Assembly (NCBI RefSeq): GCF_001042905.1
Contig: NZ_JYLB01000013.1
Coordinates: forward strand, 51,105-115,104
DNA length: 64,000 bases
Source of the DNA: Pseudomonas lini
GTDB taxonomy: Bacteria; Pseudomonadota; Gammaproteobacteria; Pseudomonadales; Pseudomonadaceae
Direction: 5' to 3'
Part shown: piece after piece, positions 54,502 to 63,552 of the stretch
How positions within the stretch are numbered: the stretch's first letter is position 1
How the letters are laid out: each line of letters opens with the position of its first letter
Translations under genes and position numbers: made by a program
The notes under the pieces: generated by a model
Told to the model about the DNA's origin: nothing
Database searches by the model: none
What the model saw: the letters and a program-made list of their open reading frames with translations, nothing else

Positions 54502-55791
54502 CTAACACTGATAACGCGCGACGATTGCGCGGCAGTTTCCGTCCAGTGAATAGCCACCTATGACAATGCAGCCGTCGGCCTGAATGGCCAATGAAGTAGC
54601 GGTATGCGAACCGCGACCCAGGCGTGTGCGACACCAGCCGATGCCCTTGGCAAAACTGCGATCCAGCTGCCCACTGGGTAAATATCGGGCAAAAATGAAA
54701 TCGGCTTCGATCCCGCCGACCATCGATCCAACTGTTAGCACACGTCCGTCCGGTTGAGTCTTGGCGGCGGTCCAGCAGCAACTGCTGCGGCCGACGCCTA
54801 ATAGCTTTGGCTGACCACCGTTGCAATGAGTATCGGGTCGGCCATTACTGTGAACTTTCAGGGACAGGCAGAGCATCGGGTCGCGACTGCTGCCAAAACA
54901 ATGCAAGTCACCATTTTCATGCTGGACGATCTGGTTGATCTGAGCGCTGTGCTCCCGTGCCTTGAAGGACATGAAACCATCCACGGCGAAGCTGTCATCC
55001 AGTCGGCCGTCCGGGTGGTAGCGCGCCAGCAGACCTTCCTCGGGAAAATTGATTGATCCACTCACCAGGATCCGGCCATCGCGTTGCACCATCAGGCTGC
55101 TGAGCCAGGTGTTCATCAACAAGTGTCGGACCATGACGAAACCGCGACCGTTGAAGCTGTCGTCCAGCGAGCCGTCGGCGTTGAGTCGTATCAGCATGCC
55201 GACGTGATCGGTCTGTTCGAAGTAATGATTGGCCAGCAGCAGGATTCGACCGTCGTCCTGCACACAGACATCACAGGCTTCGGTGCTCGGCACGCCGGGC
55301 GGTAACCAGGCGTCGCGAGCGCCCCGGGAAAGATTTCCCGGCAGGTGCACCACGCAACGTCCATTGTCGCCGAAACCCTGGACCGGGCAGCCTTGCTGAT
55401 CAAACATCGCCAGGGCGGGCAGCGTACGGTGAGCATTCTCGTAGTGCAGTCCGGCCACCAGAATGTGCCCGTTGGGCAATGCCCGTACCTTGCCAGCCAT
55501 GGCCTCGAAGCCGAGTGCGAACTGCCCGCTGATGCTGCCTTGTTTGCCGAATGCCAGATCCGCCGAACCATCTGCAAGCAGGCGGGCCAGGCCAAAGCGC
55601 TGGCCGCCCGGCGTACCGACCTTTGCCGCCACCAACAACCGGCCGACGTGGTCAATCGCAACGTCATTGGCCATGCTGGAGAGACTGCCGGCGAAATACA
55701 CTTGAGTCTTGCCGGTGCCAGCGAAATTCGTATCGAGCCGTTCGGCGCCATTCACGGTTGCAGGTAAGGCAAAAGCAGTCTGGGGTGACAT
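54502..55791 (-). CDS. Delta-60 repeat beta-propeller-like protein
   Basis: 429 aa. Repeated units of the form xDGRIL(V)xG..xxx(A)R(Y/L).xDGxxDxSF recur along the chain, for example ARLLADGSADLAFG, IRLNADGSLDDSFNG, ARYHPDGRLDDSFAVDG and ARYLPSGQLDRSFAKG. This is the delta-60 repeat, predicted to form a beta-propeller. No classic signal peptide, though the first 12 residues are hydrophobic. Function unknown. Confidence 0.85.
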   Translation of the reverse strand: MSPQTAFALPATVNGAERLDTNFAGTGKTQVYFAGSLSSMANDVAIDHVGRLLVAAKVGTPGGQRFGLARLLADGSADLAFGKQGSISGQFALGFEAMAGKVRALPNGHILVAGLHYENAHRTLPALAMFDQQGCPVQGFGDNGRCVVHLPGNLSRGARDAWLPPGVPSTEACDVCVQDDGRILLLANHYFEQTDHVGMLIRLNADGSLDDSFNGRGFVMVRHLLMNTWLSSLMVQRDGRILVSGSINFPEEGLLARYHPDGRLDDSFAVDGFMSFKAREHSAQINQIVQHENGDLHCFGSSRDPMLCLSLKVHSNGRPDTHCNGGQPKLLGVGRSSCCWTAAKTQPDGRVLTVGSMVGGIEADFIFARYLPSGQLDRSFAKGIGWCRTRLGRGSHTATSLAIQADGCIVIGGYSLDGNCRAIVARYQC

Positions 55792-56074
55792 GCATGCATC
55801 TCCTTGCCAGTCGTCCTTGTCTGGTTACCCGAGTAGTGACTGAATGAGCAGATCATTCAATCCCTGAATGACTCGGCGCACAACTGTTTTCATGACCCGG
55901 GTGAGGGGCGTTTTGTGCCAGAACAATGTCTTTTCGAACCACTGAAAAGCCTGCCAAGTAATCTGGCGGATTAGAAGTTGAAACAGGCGAGTGGTATTGC
56001 GCGGATGACTGTAGAAAATCGTCTACTAAGAGGAAGAGGGGGGCGGATTGCCGGGAGGCAATCCGCGAAAATAC
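55792..56074. other. Intergenic region, nothing identified
   Basis: About 280 bases upstream of the delta-60 gene and after the 87-aa gene. It should hold the delta-60 gene promoter. I see no clear hairpin, repeat or ORF. Confidence 0.4.
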
Positions 56075-56338
56075 TTAGTGCGGCATGGACCACGATTGCA
56101 GCTTATAACCTTCCTGGCTCAACTCGGCACGGGCTTCTTCCAGCACATGTTCGAATTGCTCTGGATCGGAATAGGCGCTGCTGGGGATTTGTTTGCAGCT
56201 GATGCGAGTATTGGTGCGATCAATGATGGCCAGGCTTAGTTCACCACCGTCTTGTAGAGCCCAGGCCACGCATTGAAAGGGTTGGAATGCGCGGTCGGCA
56301 ATCAAAAGTGCTTCGTTGATACGGAGCGGGGCGTTCAT
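56075..56338 (-). CDS. Small hypothetical protein, 87 aa
   Basis: ATG 56338 (MNAPLRINEALLIADRAFQP) with GAGAAGAT upstream; the in-frame start at 56362 adds eight residues. It is acidic and soluble, with a beta-strand-like first half (FQCVAWALQDGGELSLAIID) and a helical C-terminal half (SDPEQFEHVLEEARAELSQE). The plan resembles small Pseudomonas proteins of unknown function; no named family recognised. Confidence 0.72.
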   Translation of the reverse strand: MNAPLRINEALLIADRAFQPFQCVAWALQDGGELSLAIIDRTNTRISCKQIPSSAYSDPEQFEHVLEEARAELSQEGYKLQSWSMPH

Positions 56339-56681
56339 GGGATCTTCTCTCTGTATGCCCAATCAAGTGATGTGCCGTCGGTTGGGCTTACCGTTCGGCT
56401 GGTTACTTGTACTGATGCCCGCAACCGGGGGTTGGGTCACACACAATCAAAAGAAATTTCAACTTTCTTTGATTGATTCGATATTTAGGTCGTTTCTGAA
56501 AGCGGAATGAAAGGTTCAACTCGTTAGGCAACTAACCAAGTGACTTCTTATAACTAATAAGCAAACAGCCCTATAAGCAATCGATACAAGCCAGCGTCAA
56601 AATCTTGCTAGTGTTACAACGAAGCCCGCCAAATGACTGTTTTTAATAATATTTCCTACTATTTGGCGTCAAGGAACAGTC
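56339..56681. other. AT-rich region upstream of the sigma54 activator gene
   Basis: About 340 bases, AT-rich at 56440-56680, no credible ORF. It contains TTATAACTAATAA near 56549 and AAGGAAC just before the activator ATG. It probably carries the activator promoter and that of the divergent 87-aa gene; no specific operator can be named. Confidence 0.5.
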
Positions 56682-58007
56682 ATGATCGAAGCGCCTGCCT
56701 TACGACGTCTTTTAGTAGTGGATCCTTGCGACGACTGTCACCGTTTGTTGCCGGGTTTACGCGCCGTGGGTTGGGATGTTGACAGCTGTACCCTGGAAAA
56801 CGCCACCGAACGAACCTGCGATGTCGGCTTGTTGCGTTTGCAGCCCTTTCATCTGGAGCGCCCGGAAGCCGTCAAGGAATTGATCTCCCATAGCGGTACC
56901 GAGTGGATTGCGGTGCTGAATCAAGAAGTCCTGCGATTGCAAAATGTCGGGGACTTCGTCTGCGAATGGTTTTTTGACTTCCATACCCTGCCGTTCGATG
57001 TCTCACGGGTTCAAGTCACCCTGGGCCGCGCGTTCGGCATGGCGCGCCTGCGCGGCCAGGGCACGGTTCATATCGATCAGCCTGAACACGAACTGCTTGG
57101 CGACAGCAAACCGATTCGCGAACTGCGCAAACTGCTGAGCAAACTGGCGCCCACCGAATCTCCGGTGCTGATCCGCGGCGAAAGCGGGACTGGCAAGGAA
57201 TTGGTCGCCCGCACCCTGCATCGACAATCCCAGCGTCACAGCAAACCGTTCGTGGCGATCAACTGCGGCGCGATTCCCGAACACCTGATCCAGTCCGAGC
57301 TGTTCGGCCACGAGAAGGGGGCCTTTACCGGCGCTCATCAGCGCAAGGTCGGGCGGATCGAGGCGGCCAACGGCGGAACGCTGTTTCTCGATGAAATCGG
57401 TGATCTCCCCCTGGAGCTGCAAGCCAATCTGCTGCGCTTCCTGCAGGAAAAACACATTGAGCGCGTAGGCGGCCATCAGCCTATTCCCGTGGATGTGCGG
57501 GTATTGGCGGCGACGCACGTCGACCTTGAAGCGGCCATCGAGAAAAAAAGCTTTCGCGAAGATCTGTATTACCGCTTGAACGTCTTGCAAGTGATCACCG
57601 TGCCGCTGCGTGAACGCCATGGTGATCTCTCGATGCTGGCCAACCACTTTTCCCATTTCTACAGCCAGGAAACCGGCCGTCGTCCGCGCAGCTTCAGTGA
57701 GGACGCGCTGATCGCCATGGGCAAGCACGATTGGCCGGGCAATGTCCGTGAGTTAGCCAACCGGGTACGGCGCGGGCTGGTTCTGGCCGAAGGACGGCAG
57801 ATCGAGGCGCGAGACCTGGGGTTGATCAGTCAACACATCTCCGCTACGCCGATGGGCACCCTTGAAGATTACAAGACCCGCGCCGAGCGTCAGGCGCTGT
57901 GCGATGTGTTGAACCGGCACAGCGACAACCTGAGCGTCGCCGCCCGAGTCTTGGGCGTGTCGCGGCCGACTTTTTACCGATTGCTGCACAAGCACCAGAT
58001 CCGCTAG
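56682..58007 (+). CDS. Sigma54-dependent activator (VpsR/BrfA-like), next to fap operon
   Basis: 441 aa. N-terminal ~130 residues form a receiver-like domain without the usual Asp pair (VVDPCD and CDVGLLRL), so phosphorylation looks unlikely; VpsR-type proteins respond to c-di-GMP. AAA+ domain: Walker A GESGTGKE at 166-173, GAFTGA at 213-218 for sigma54 contact, Walker B LFLDEIGDL near 234. A C-terminal Fis helix-turn-helix (VAARVLGVSRPTFYRLL) binds DNA. It is convergent with fapF, and a sigma54-type site precedes fapA, so it is the candidate activator of fap. Confidence 0.88.
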   Translation: MIEAPALRRLLVVDPCDDCHRLLPGLRAVGWDVDSCTLENATERTCDVGLLRLQPFHLERPEAVKELISHSGTEWIAVLNQEVLRLQNVGDFVCEWFFDFHTLPFDVSRVQVTLGRAFGMARLRGQGTVHIDQPEHELLGDSKPIRELRKLLSKLAPTESPVLIRGESGTGKELVARTLHRQSQRHSKPFVAINCGAIPEHLIQSELFGHEKGAFTGAHQRKVGRIEAANGGTLFLDEIGDLPLELQANLLRFLQEKHIERVGGHQPIPVDVRVLAATHVDLEAAIEKKSFREDLYYRLNVLQVITVPLRERHGDLSMLANHFSHFYSQETGRRPRSFSEDALIAMGKHDWPGNVRELANRVRRGLVLAEGRQIEARDLGLISQHISATPMGTLEDYKTRAERQALCDVLNRHSDNLSVAARVLGVSRPTFYRLLHKHQIR

Positions 58008-58023
58008 GGCGGGTGAAACGAAG

Positions 58024-58059
58024 AGGCCCGCTGCGACATTCATCGCAGCGGGCCTTTTC
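58024..58059 (+). terminator. Terminator of the sigma54 activator gene
   Basis: A 13-bp perfect stem AGGCCCGCTGCGA/TCGCAGCGGGCCT with loop CATTCA, followed by TTTT. It lies 16 bases after the activator stop. Confidence 0.88.
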
Positions 58060-58071
58060 CATGAGACTCCT

Positions 58072-58160
58072 TGTGGGAGCGGGCTTGCCCGCGATAGCGA
58101 TATGTCTGTTACATCATTGTCGAATCTGCCGACGTCATCGCGGGCAAGCCCGCTCCCACA
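58072..58160. repeat. REPIN between activator and fapF
   Basis: TGTGGGAGCGGGCTTGCCCG-CGAT and its inverse ATCGCGGGCAAGCCCGCTC-CCACA with a loop of about 40 bases. It may also end fap transcription, since fapF stops at 58179. Confidence 0.92.
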
Positions 58161-58178
58161 GGTATTTGCGCTGAACTC

Positions 58179-59459
58179 TTAGAAGTAGTAAGGGAATTTC
58201 AGGCTGAAGGAAAAATCTGGCGAGTCGTCGGTCAGGCCGATGGCCAGGTTGGGAACGATCGTCAGGTTCTCGGTTGCTGCCAGAGTCATGCCGATGTTGA
58301 AGTTGGCCGAGTTGTAGTCGCTGTTGGAAATCGATTGCCAATCGCCACCGTCCGGCTTGATCTTGCTCTTGCTGGCGAACTGATCGGTGAACGAGAACGA
58401 CATACTCATCTTCTCGTTCAAGGCGAATGCAATGCCGGCGCCGACCTGCCAGGAATCACCCAGTTTCACGTCCCCGGGCACCTTGGAGTTGACCTGAGGG
58501 CTGATGTCGCTGAAAGAGTCTTCCATGTTGTAGGTGTAGGACAGGCTGCCGAACAGCACGGCCGGGTCGAAGCTCTTGACCAGCGAGAGACCCGGGGTGA
58601 TCGCCCAGACACCATTGCCGGTAGGCAAGTCCTCGGGTACCGAGAGGTTATCGTTGTTCGGGTCATTGACCAGCTTGATGCCGTAAGGGTCCTTACCGGT
58701 CGGCGCCTTGACGCGCAGTGTAAAGACCGCGTCGGGTAGATTGGCCGACTCATCCAGAAATTTGTAAGCAACGCCAACGTTCACATCGCCGATGGTCGGG
58801 TCGCGGGTAACGGTTGCGTCCGACGTCACCGGGCCTGCGCCGCCGGCGCCACCGGAGGAATACGTTGACTCGCGATAAACCACGGGGACGTTAATGTCGA
58901 ACTGCCAACGTTGTGCCACGTTGTAGCGGGCGGTCAGGTCCAGGGTCCAGTTATCCGCCTTGATACGGTCGAGGTTGATGTTGCCGAGGAAAATCGCGTC
59001 CAGTGCCAGGAAGCCATTGAGTACCAATGCACGGGTATCGTAGTGCGTATAGGTCAGGCCGGTTTCGACGCTGAACTTGCCGCCACCGAAGAAGCCGCTG
59101 GCTTCGTCATACAGGTTGGAAACGCTTTGCGCAGGCTCCGAATCCTCTTGGAGCGATTGGCCGTATGAACTGCCCGTGGTTCCCGGCGCACCGGCGGCCA
59201 CCGTCTGGCCACTCCTGGGCGTTTCCGCGGGGGATTTGGTCAGGCGTTTGGGAGCAGGTGTCGCAGGTGCTTCTTCGACTTGGCGAACGCGTTGCTCGAG
59301 TACCATCAGCGCGTTCTGTTGTACTTCGTAACGCTGTTTCAACTCCATGAGTTCTTGTTTTAGTGCTTCGACCTGGGGGTCCGTTGCTGCGTGCAGCAGT
59401 GTTGTCGGGGCCAGGCTAGTCAAACAAACGATAGCTCTGAACGTCAACGATCGGTGCAT
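58179..59459 (-). CDS. fapF: FapF outer-membrane amyloid exporter
   Basis: 426 aa. Signal peptide (MHRSLTFRAIVCLTSLAPTT..LHA), then a coiled-coil stretch (ALKQELMELKQRYEVQQNAL) that trimerises FapF, a Pro/Ser-rich linker and a C-terminal beta-barrel with alternating strands ending in FSLKFPYYF. In the family FapF is the trimeric channel that exports Fap fibre subunits. Last gene of fapABCDEF. Confidence 0.93.
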   Translation of the reverse strand: MHRSLTFRAIVCLTSLAPTTLLHAATDPQVEALKQELMELKQRYEVQQNALMVLEQRVRQVEEAPATPAPKRLTKSPAETPRSGQTVAAGAPGTTGSSYGQSLQEDSEPAQSVSNLYDEASGFFGGGKFSVETGLTYTHYDTRALVLNGFLALDAIFLGNINLDRIKADNWTLDLTARYNVAQRWQFDINVPVVYRESTYSSGGAGGAGPVTSDATVTRDPTIGDVNVGVAYKFLDESANLPDAVFTLRVKAPTGKDPYGIKLVNDPNNDNLSVPEDLPTGNGVWAITPGLSLVKSFDPAVLFGSLSYTYNMEDSFSDISPQVNSKVPGDVKLGDSWQVGAGIAFALNEKMSMSFSFTDQFASKSKIKPDGGDWQSISNSDYNSANFNIGMTLAATENLTIVPNLAIGLTDDSPDFSFSLKFPYYF

Positions 59460-59506
59460 GGGTTAGCCGTCCATTTCTGACTACATCGGATGAGACTGAG
59501 CGTAGA

Positions 59507-60244
59507 TCAGAATCCTTGGGTGCGAAGACCTTTGAGCTGGTCCAGGTTGCCGTTCAGCGACCCGGTTGTCGCGTTGTCACGCAGCACGACATTGAAGGAT
59601 GTGAGGTTGTTGACCTGGTTACCACCGCCGAGCAAAGTCGTGTTCTGCATCAGCCCACCCTGGGCCAGGCGTTGTACGGTACTGCCTTGGTTGTTGTTGG
59701 CCACGATATTGAGTTGCACACCCGTACCGGTCGAGGCAACGCTCAACGAGCCTGCGCCATTGGCGCCGACCAACGTCGAGCCTGCGGCCAACGCTTGGCC
59801 CTGCTGTTGCGTTGCTGGCGCTTGGCTAGCCTTTGTGACGTTGATGTAAACGTTGTTGTAGGCAGAGTTATGGTCCCCGGCAGCACGCACGACTTGAGTG
59901 ACGCCTTCGGTGCTGTTGAGGCCGCTGCCGCCAGTGACGGTACCGGTGCCTTGCGAACGCGCTGAGCCATTACCTTTTTCGTCGATCATCGACACATAGA
60001 ACTGAGGCTTGATGGTCGATTGTTGAATTTGCATCGAGGAAGTTGCCCCGATCACTTCACCGTTGGCATTTTGCCAAGTGCTGGTCATGACAATGCCGAA
60101 ACTGATGATCCGCCCCGGCATGACATAGCGGCCGCGCAGGGTCGCCAACTCCTGATCCTTCAGTTCAATGGGTTTGAACGTCTGTGCCTGGGTCGGCAGG
60201 CTGGCGGCCAGGCAAACCACGACCAGCCAGATTGGAGTCTTCAT
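59507..60244 (-). CDS. fapE: FapE amyloid-associated protein
   Basis: 245 aa with signal peptide MKTPIWLVVVCLAASLPTQAQ. The middle and C-terminus are rich in Gly, Asn, Gln, Ser and Thr (NNNQGSTVQRLAQGG, LLGGGNQVNNLTSF), as in fibre-associated Fap proteins. FapE is an exported minor fibre component. It lies between fapD and fapF. Confidence 0.92.
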   Translation of the reverse strand: MKTPIWLVVVCLAASLPTQAQTFKPIELKDQELATLRGRYVMPGRIISFGIVMTSTWQNANGEVIGATSSMQIQQSTIKPQFYVSMIDEKGNGSARSQGTGTVTGGSGLNSTEGVTQVVRAAGDHNSAYNNVYINVTKASQAPATQQQGQALAAGSTLVGANGAGSLSVASTGTGVQLNIVANNNQGSTVQRLAQGGLMQNTTLLGGGNQVNNLTSFNVVLRDNATTGSLNGNLDQLKGLRTQGF

Positions 60245-60276
60245 TGGATGCTCCCGGAGCGTCGTGCTCCTTGTTA

Positions 60277-60957
60277 TTAGAAGAAGTCGCTTTGGATGAA
60301 TCCGAAATCCATCAACTCTGCGTCTCGCACCGGAGTGAAGGTATTGATGCGGTTCTTGGCGGTCAGTGGCAGGGGTGGGTCGAGCAACGCATTGGTTTTG
60401 TCGTAGCCCTGGCCGATGACGGCAAAGATGATGCCGTTCCAGCCTTCTACAAAGTCGTCGACTTTGTAGCGTTTATGACCGAGTACCGGATCTCCGATAT
60501 AGACCCAGCCCTTATGGACTTTTTGCATGACCACAAAATGTTTGTAGCCGCGGATATCAAGGAGTACCACAACCGGAATTCTGATTTCGCTCAACGTTTC
60601 CGGGGCTACCCGATAGCCACGGGCCCGCATGCCGATACTTTCCACGTAACGCTTCATGTCGAGCATTGAGAAGCCTTGGACGCGGACAAGATCTTGATCA
60701 GAGTGCGCCAGCATGCCTTCGATGATCTGTTCTTCATTCACGTCCAGCCAATAGGCTTGGCGCAAGATGGTCGCCAGAGCAGCTGCGCCGCAACTGAAGT
60801 CGGTTTTCTGTTGCACCAGGTCGGCAAATTTACGCTCGCGTACGCTCTGGATCGGCTTGTACACCACCGCGCCACCGGGCAGGACGGAAAGCGGCATTTG
60901 CGCAGCCTCAATCACACTGGCCACGCAAAGCAAAAATGCCAAGACGATAATGCGCAT
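60277..60957 (-). CDS. fapD: FapD, C39-type cysteine peptidase
   Basis: 226 aa, signal peptide MRIIVLAFLLCVASVIEA. Peptidase C39 residues: Cys in QKTDFSCGAAALATIL, His in GYKHFVVM and Asp in YIGDPVLGHKRY. It is a periplasmic peptidase required for Fap export or assembly. A hairpin separates it from fapC upstream. Confidence 0.93.
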   Translation of the reverse strand: MRIIVLAFLLCVASVIEAAQMPLSVLPGGAVVYKPIQSVRERKFADLVQQKTDFSCGAAALATILRQAYWLDVNEEQIIEGMLAHSDQDLVRVQGFSMLDMKRYVESIGMRARGYRVAPETLSEIRIPVVVLLDIRGYKHFVVMQKVHKGWVYIGDPVLGHKRYKVDDFVEGWNGIIFAVIGQGYDKTNALLDPPLPLTAKNRINTFTPVRDAELMDFGFIQSDFF

Positions 60958-60986
60958 GAAAAGACGCCTTCTGGTGGTGTTGAAAC

Positions 60987-61006
60987 AGGCCCCCGTCAGG
61001 GGGCCT
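60987..61006 (-). other. Strong hairpin between fapC and fapD
   Basis: Perfect 8-bp stem AGGCCCCC/GGGGGCCT with loop GTCA. On the minus strand it lies 14 bases after the fapC stop and 30 before fapD, and is not followed by a T-run. It could partly end transcription or protect the fapC mRNA end, favouring the main subunit. Confidence 0.7.
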
Positions 61007-61019
61007 CCAGAGACAGCAA

Positions 61020-62432
61020 TTAGAACGAGTTGTTGGAAATGGCCAGCGAGTTACTTTGTTGGTTACCCACGCCAGCAGCCACGTTGACGCCCAGGTTGCC
61101 ACTGCCACCATTCACCGAACCGTTCAGGGTTGCAGTGTTGGTCACAGGGTTGGCCCAGCCAGTTGGAGTCAGCACTTGATAGGAGTAGGTGTTGCTCAAA
61201 TCATATGAGCTGCTTTCACTGTAGCTTTTCGCTTTGTCGTACGCAGACTCGGACGATTTACTGCCCGATTTTTCGTACGAGGATGCGGACGATTTCTCAT
61301 ATGATTTATCGTACGAGGAATCGTACGAGGAATCGCGCGATCTGTCGTACGAGGAGTCGCGTGATCTGTCGTACGAAGAGTCGCGCGATCTGTCGTACGA
61401 TCTGTCTCTCGATGCGTCAAGCGTTGCGTCAATCGATGCGTTAAGCGATGCGTCGGCAGTCCTGCTGCGGGTGCGATCGCCATTGCCATTATTGAAGGTA
61501 CGGGAACTGGAAGCCGCCGCAGTAGCGTCTAAAGTAGCGCTCAAGGAAGCACTCAAAGAAGCACTCGAAGAACCGCTCGCATTACTGCTGCTTGAACCGC
61601 TCGCATCACTGCTGTTAGAGCCGCTCGCATTACTACTGCGAGAACCACTTATATCAACGCTTTTGGAACCGCTGGCATCAAAGCTCCTGGAACCGCTCGC
61701 GTCCCAGCTTGAAGAAGCGCTTTTACTGCCGCTAGCCTCGGATGACTTATCGCGAGAGAAACTACCGCTGGCCGAGTTGGTAACTGTCATTGTATCCAGG
61801 CGGTACGTCCGATCGGCGTTGTTATTCACTACCAGGCCAGGACCTTGTTGATCGGCAGAGGCGGTGGCTGTTGCGTTGCCGAGCGGGGCATTGGTGTTGG
61901 CAATTGCCATGGTGTTTTTCTGCTGGTTAAGGTCGCCGCCAGCAATGTTGATACCCATGTTACCGCTGCCGCCATTACCCGATCCGTTCATCACGGCAGA
62001 GGCTGTGCTGCCGAAGTTGTTGACCCTGTTATTGTCGCTGTATTGCGTGACGTCGGCGGTGGCTGTGGCAGTGCCGAACACGAAGCTGTTGTCCTGACTG
62101 GAGTTTGAGGCAGCATTGGCGATGGCGGACGCGTTGTCTTGTTGGTTGCCGCTACCTGCTGCCACGTTGACGCCGACGTTGCCGCTGGCACCTGTGGCAG
62201 AGCTGTTCATTTCAGCTTCGTTAATCGTCCCTTCGTTACGGATGCGGTTGTCGGTACTGCTCTGGTTATCCCACGCATTGGCCGTCGCATAGACAGGGAT
62301 CTTTGTTGGAGGAGGGGTGTGATGGCCATTGTGGTGGTTGTTACGCCAATCGTTCTGCCCAGCTTGTACAGCAACAGCCATGACCGCAGCAATTGCGAAA
62401 ACCAGAGGCTGGAGTGCCATCGAAGGTTTCAT
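61020..62432 (-). CDS. fapC: FapC major amyloid subunit, with very long linker
   Basis: 470 aa, signal peptide then three imperfect amyloid repeats: R1 about 69-105 (GNVGVNVAAGSGNQQDN), R2 about 138-180 (GNMGINIAGGDLNQQKN), R3 about 425-468 (GNLGVNVAAGVGNQQSN). The R2-R3 linker (about 221-415) is very long and low-complexity: many ASGS-Ser runs, then SYDRSRDS units at about 345-369 and YEKS/SYD units. It has no cysteine. FapC is the main fibre protein of Pseudomonas biofilms. The linker is coded by 24-bp tandem DNA repeats (61310-61410). Confidence 0.92.
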   Translation of the reverse strand: MKPSMALQPLVFAIAAVMAVAVQAGQNDWRNNHHNGHHTPPPTKIPVYATANAWDNQSSTDNRIRNEGTINEAEMNSSATGASGNVGVNVAAGSGNQQDNASAIANAASNSSQDNSFVFGTATATADVTQYSDNNRVNNFGSTASAVMNGSGNGGSGNMGINIAGGDLNQQKNTMAIANTNAPLGNATATASADQQGPGLVVNNNADRTYRLDTMTVTNSASGSFSRDKSSEASGSKSASSSWDASGSRSFDASGSKSVDISGSRSSNASGSNSSDASGSSSSNASGSSSASLSASLSATLDATAAASSSRTFNNGNGDRTRSRTADASLNASIDATLDASRDRSYDRSRDSSYDRSRDSSYDRSRDSSYDSSYDKSYEKSSASSYEKSGSKSSESAYDKAKSYSESSSYDLSNTYSYQVLTPTGWANPVTNTATLNGSVNGGSGNLGVNVAAGVGNQQSNSLAISNNSF

Positions 62433-62483
62433 GGTGATTCTCCGTACTTATTTTAGGTTAAGTGTTGTTTCTACCTTTTTGGA

Positions 62484-63056
62484 TCAATCCATGACCCGTA
62501 CGCTCAAGGTGTTGGCCGTTCGGTTTCCCACCCCGGCGCTCTGATTCAACTGGATCACCCCACGGCTACCGGTGAAGGCCTGATCGCTGGTAGCGACCTG
62601 GCGATTGCCTGGTGCAGAGTCAGTTGGATCGGAGTTGTTGATCAGCGTCACGTTCTGCTGCATGAGGACGCTGTCGTCGATACTTTGCGGTTGTTGACTG
62701 ATGCTTATCCGCAGGGCATTGGCTTGCTGGTTGCTGGCGCCCGCGCTCTGGTTGACGCCCAGAGCGCCACTGCCGTTGCTGAAGGAGTCGCCTTGAATGC
62801 TGGATCGAGCATCGATCCTGGGGTCGACCTCCGTCCGCAGACGTTGGCGAATCTGCGTGGTCGCGCTGGCTCCATGGCCAACGGCGATGGCTCGGGCGTT
62901 GGCCTGTTGCTGCAAATCGCCGGCAGCCTGGTTGACGGTGAGGTTGCCCTGGTACTGCATGCCCGAAGCGTCGATTTCGGCGTTATTGATGACGGGAGGT
63001 TGGGCAAAGGTCGATGCACTGCAAAACATGGCAATCATCAGCAGCGTACGATTCAT
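62484..63056 (-). CDS. fapB: FapB minor amyloid subunit / nucleator
   Basis: 190 aa, signal peptide MNRTLLMIAMFCSASTFAQ. Three Fap-type repeats: GNLTVNQAAGDLQQQANA near 38, GALGVNQSAGASNQQANA near 97 and GVIQLNQSAGVGNRTANT near 166. The family role is to nucleate FapC fibres. The ATG lies one base past the fapA stop, so the two are coupled. Confidence 0.92.
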   Translation of the reverse strand: MNRTLLMIAMFCSASTFAQPPVINNAEIDASGMQYQGNLTVNQAAGDLQQQANARAIAVGHGASATTQIRQRLRTEVDPRIDARSSIQGDSFSNGSGALGVNQSAGASNQQANALRISISQQPQSIDDSVLMQQNVTLINNSDPTDSAPGNRQVATSDQAFTGSRGVIQLNQSAGVGNRTANTLSVRVMD

Positions 63057-63057
63057 C

Positions 63058-63495
63058 TTAACGGTCTCCCGTTACGACGTTCAGAGCACCCAGGCCTCGC
63101 TGGATGTTTGAATTGACCATGTTGGCAATACCGTTGCCCGAATTTCCCGAACGTCCAGCAGGGAGGTTGGAAAGCTGGGTCTGGTTGGTGAGATTGCCAC
63201 CCAGGTTGTTGGTGTTTTGATTGACCAGGCGGGAGATGCCTGCGCCACTGGCGACGTTGGCAAAGTCACCGTCGCTCAACTCGTTCGTTTGCCTGAGGAC
63301 TTGTTTGGACGGGTTGGCATTGGCGGTCGTGGGGCTAGGGTCGGGAATCACCGGCGCACGCGTTGCCATGCGCGGTTGGACATCACGTTTGATAATAATG
63401 ATGCCGTTGTCAGCCTGTACGGGCAGGCTGACACTTGAGCCCAGTACGCATCCGATCAATAGGAGGCTATAGATGCTGTTATCAAATGTCCCCAC
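63058..63495 (-). CDS. fapA: FapA, periplasmic Fap chaperone-like protein
   Basis: 145 aa from GTG 63495 with AAGGAA upstream. Signal peptide (SIYSLLLIGCVLGSSVSLPV..), then an Asn/Gly/Gln-rich mature part with GAGISRLVNQNTNNLGGNL. FapA influences FapB/FapC balance in the fibre. First gene of the operon. No ATG start fits, so the GTG is chosen. Confidence 0.9.
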   Translation of the reverse strand: MGTFDNSIYSLLLIGCVLGSSVSLPVQADNGIIIIKRDVQPRMATRAPVIPDPSPTTANANPSKQVLRQTNELSDGDFANVASGAGISRLVNQNTNNLGGNLTNQTQLSNLPAGRSGNSGNGIANMVNSNIQRGLGALNVVTGDR

Positions 63496-63552
63496 GGCGG
63501 CAATTCCTTCTTTGTTGTGGGCTGGTCCTGAATCAGCGTTGTGAAGGAGTGA

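Noticed and set aside
61300..61410. Possible CRISPR-like array
   Set aside because: The 24-bp units are tandem, in frame, and code FapC linker; no spacers or cas genes.
61234..61851. Plus-strand 205-codon ORF over fapC
   Set aside because: Its repetitive translation (SYEESRDL units) merely mirrors the FapC linker repeats.
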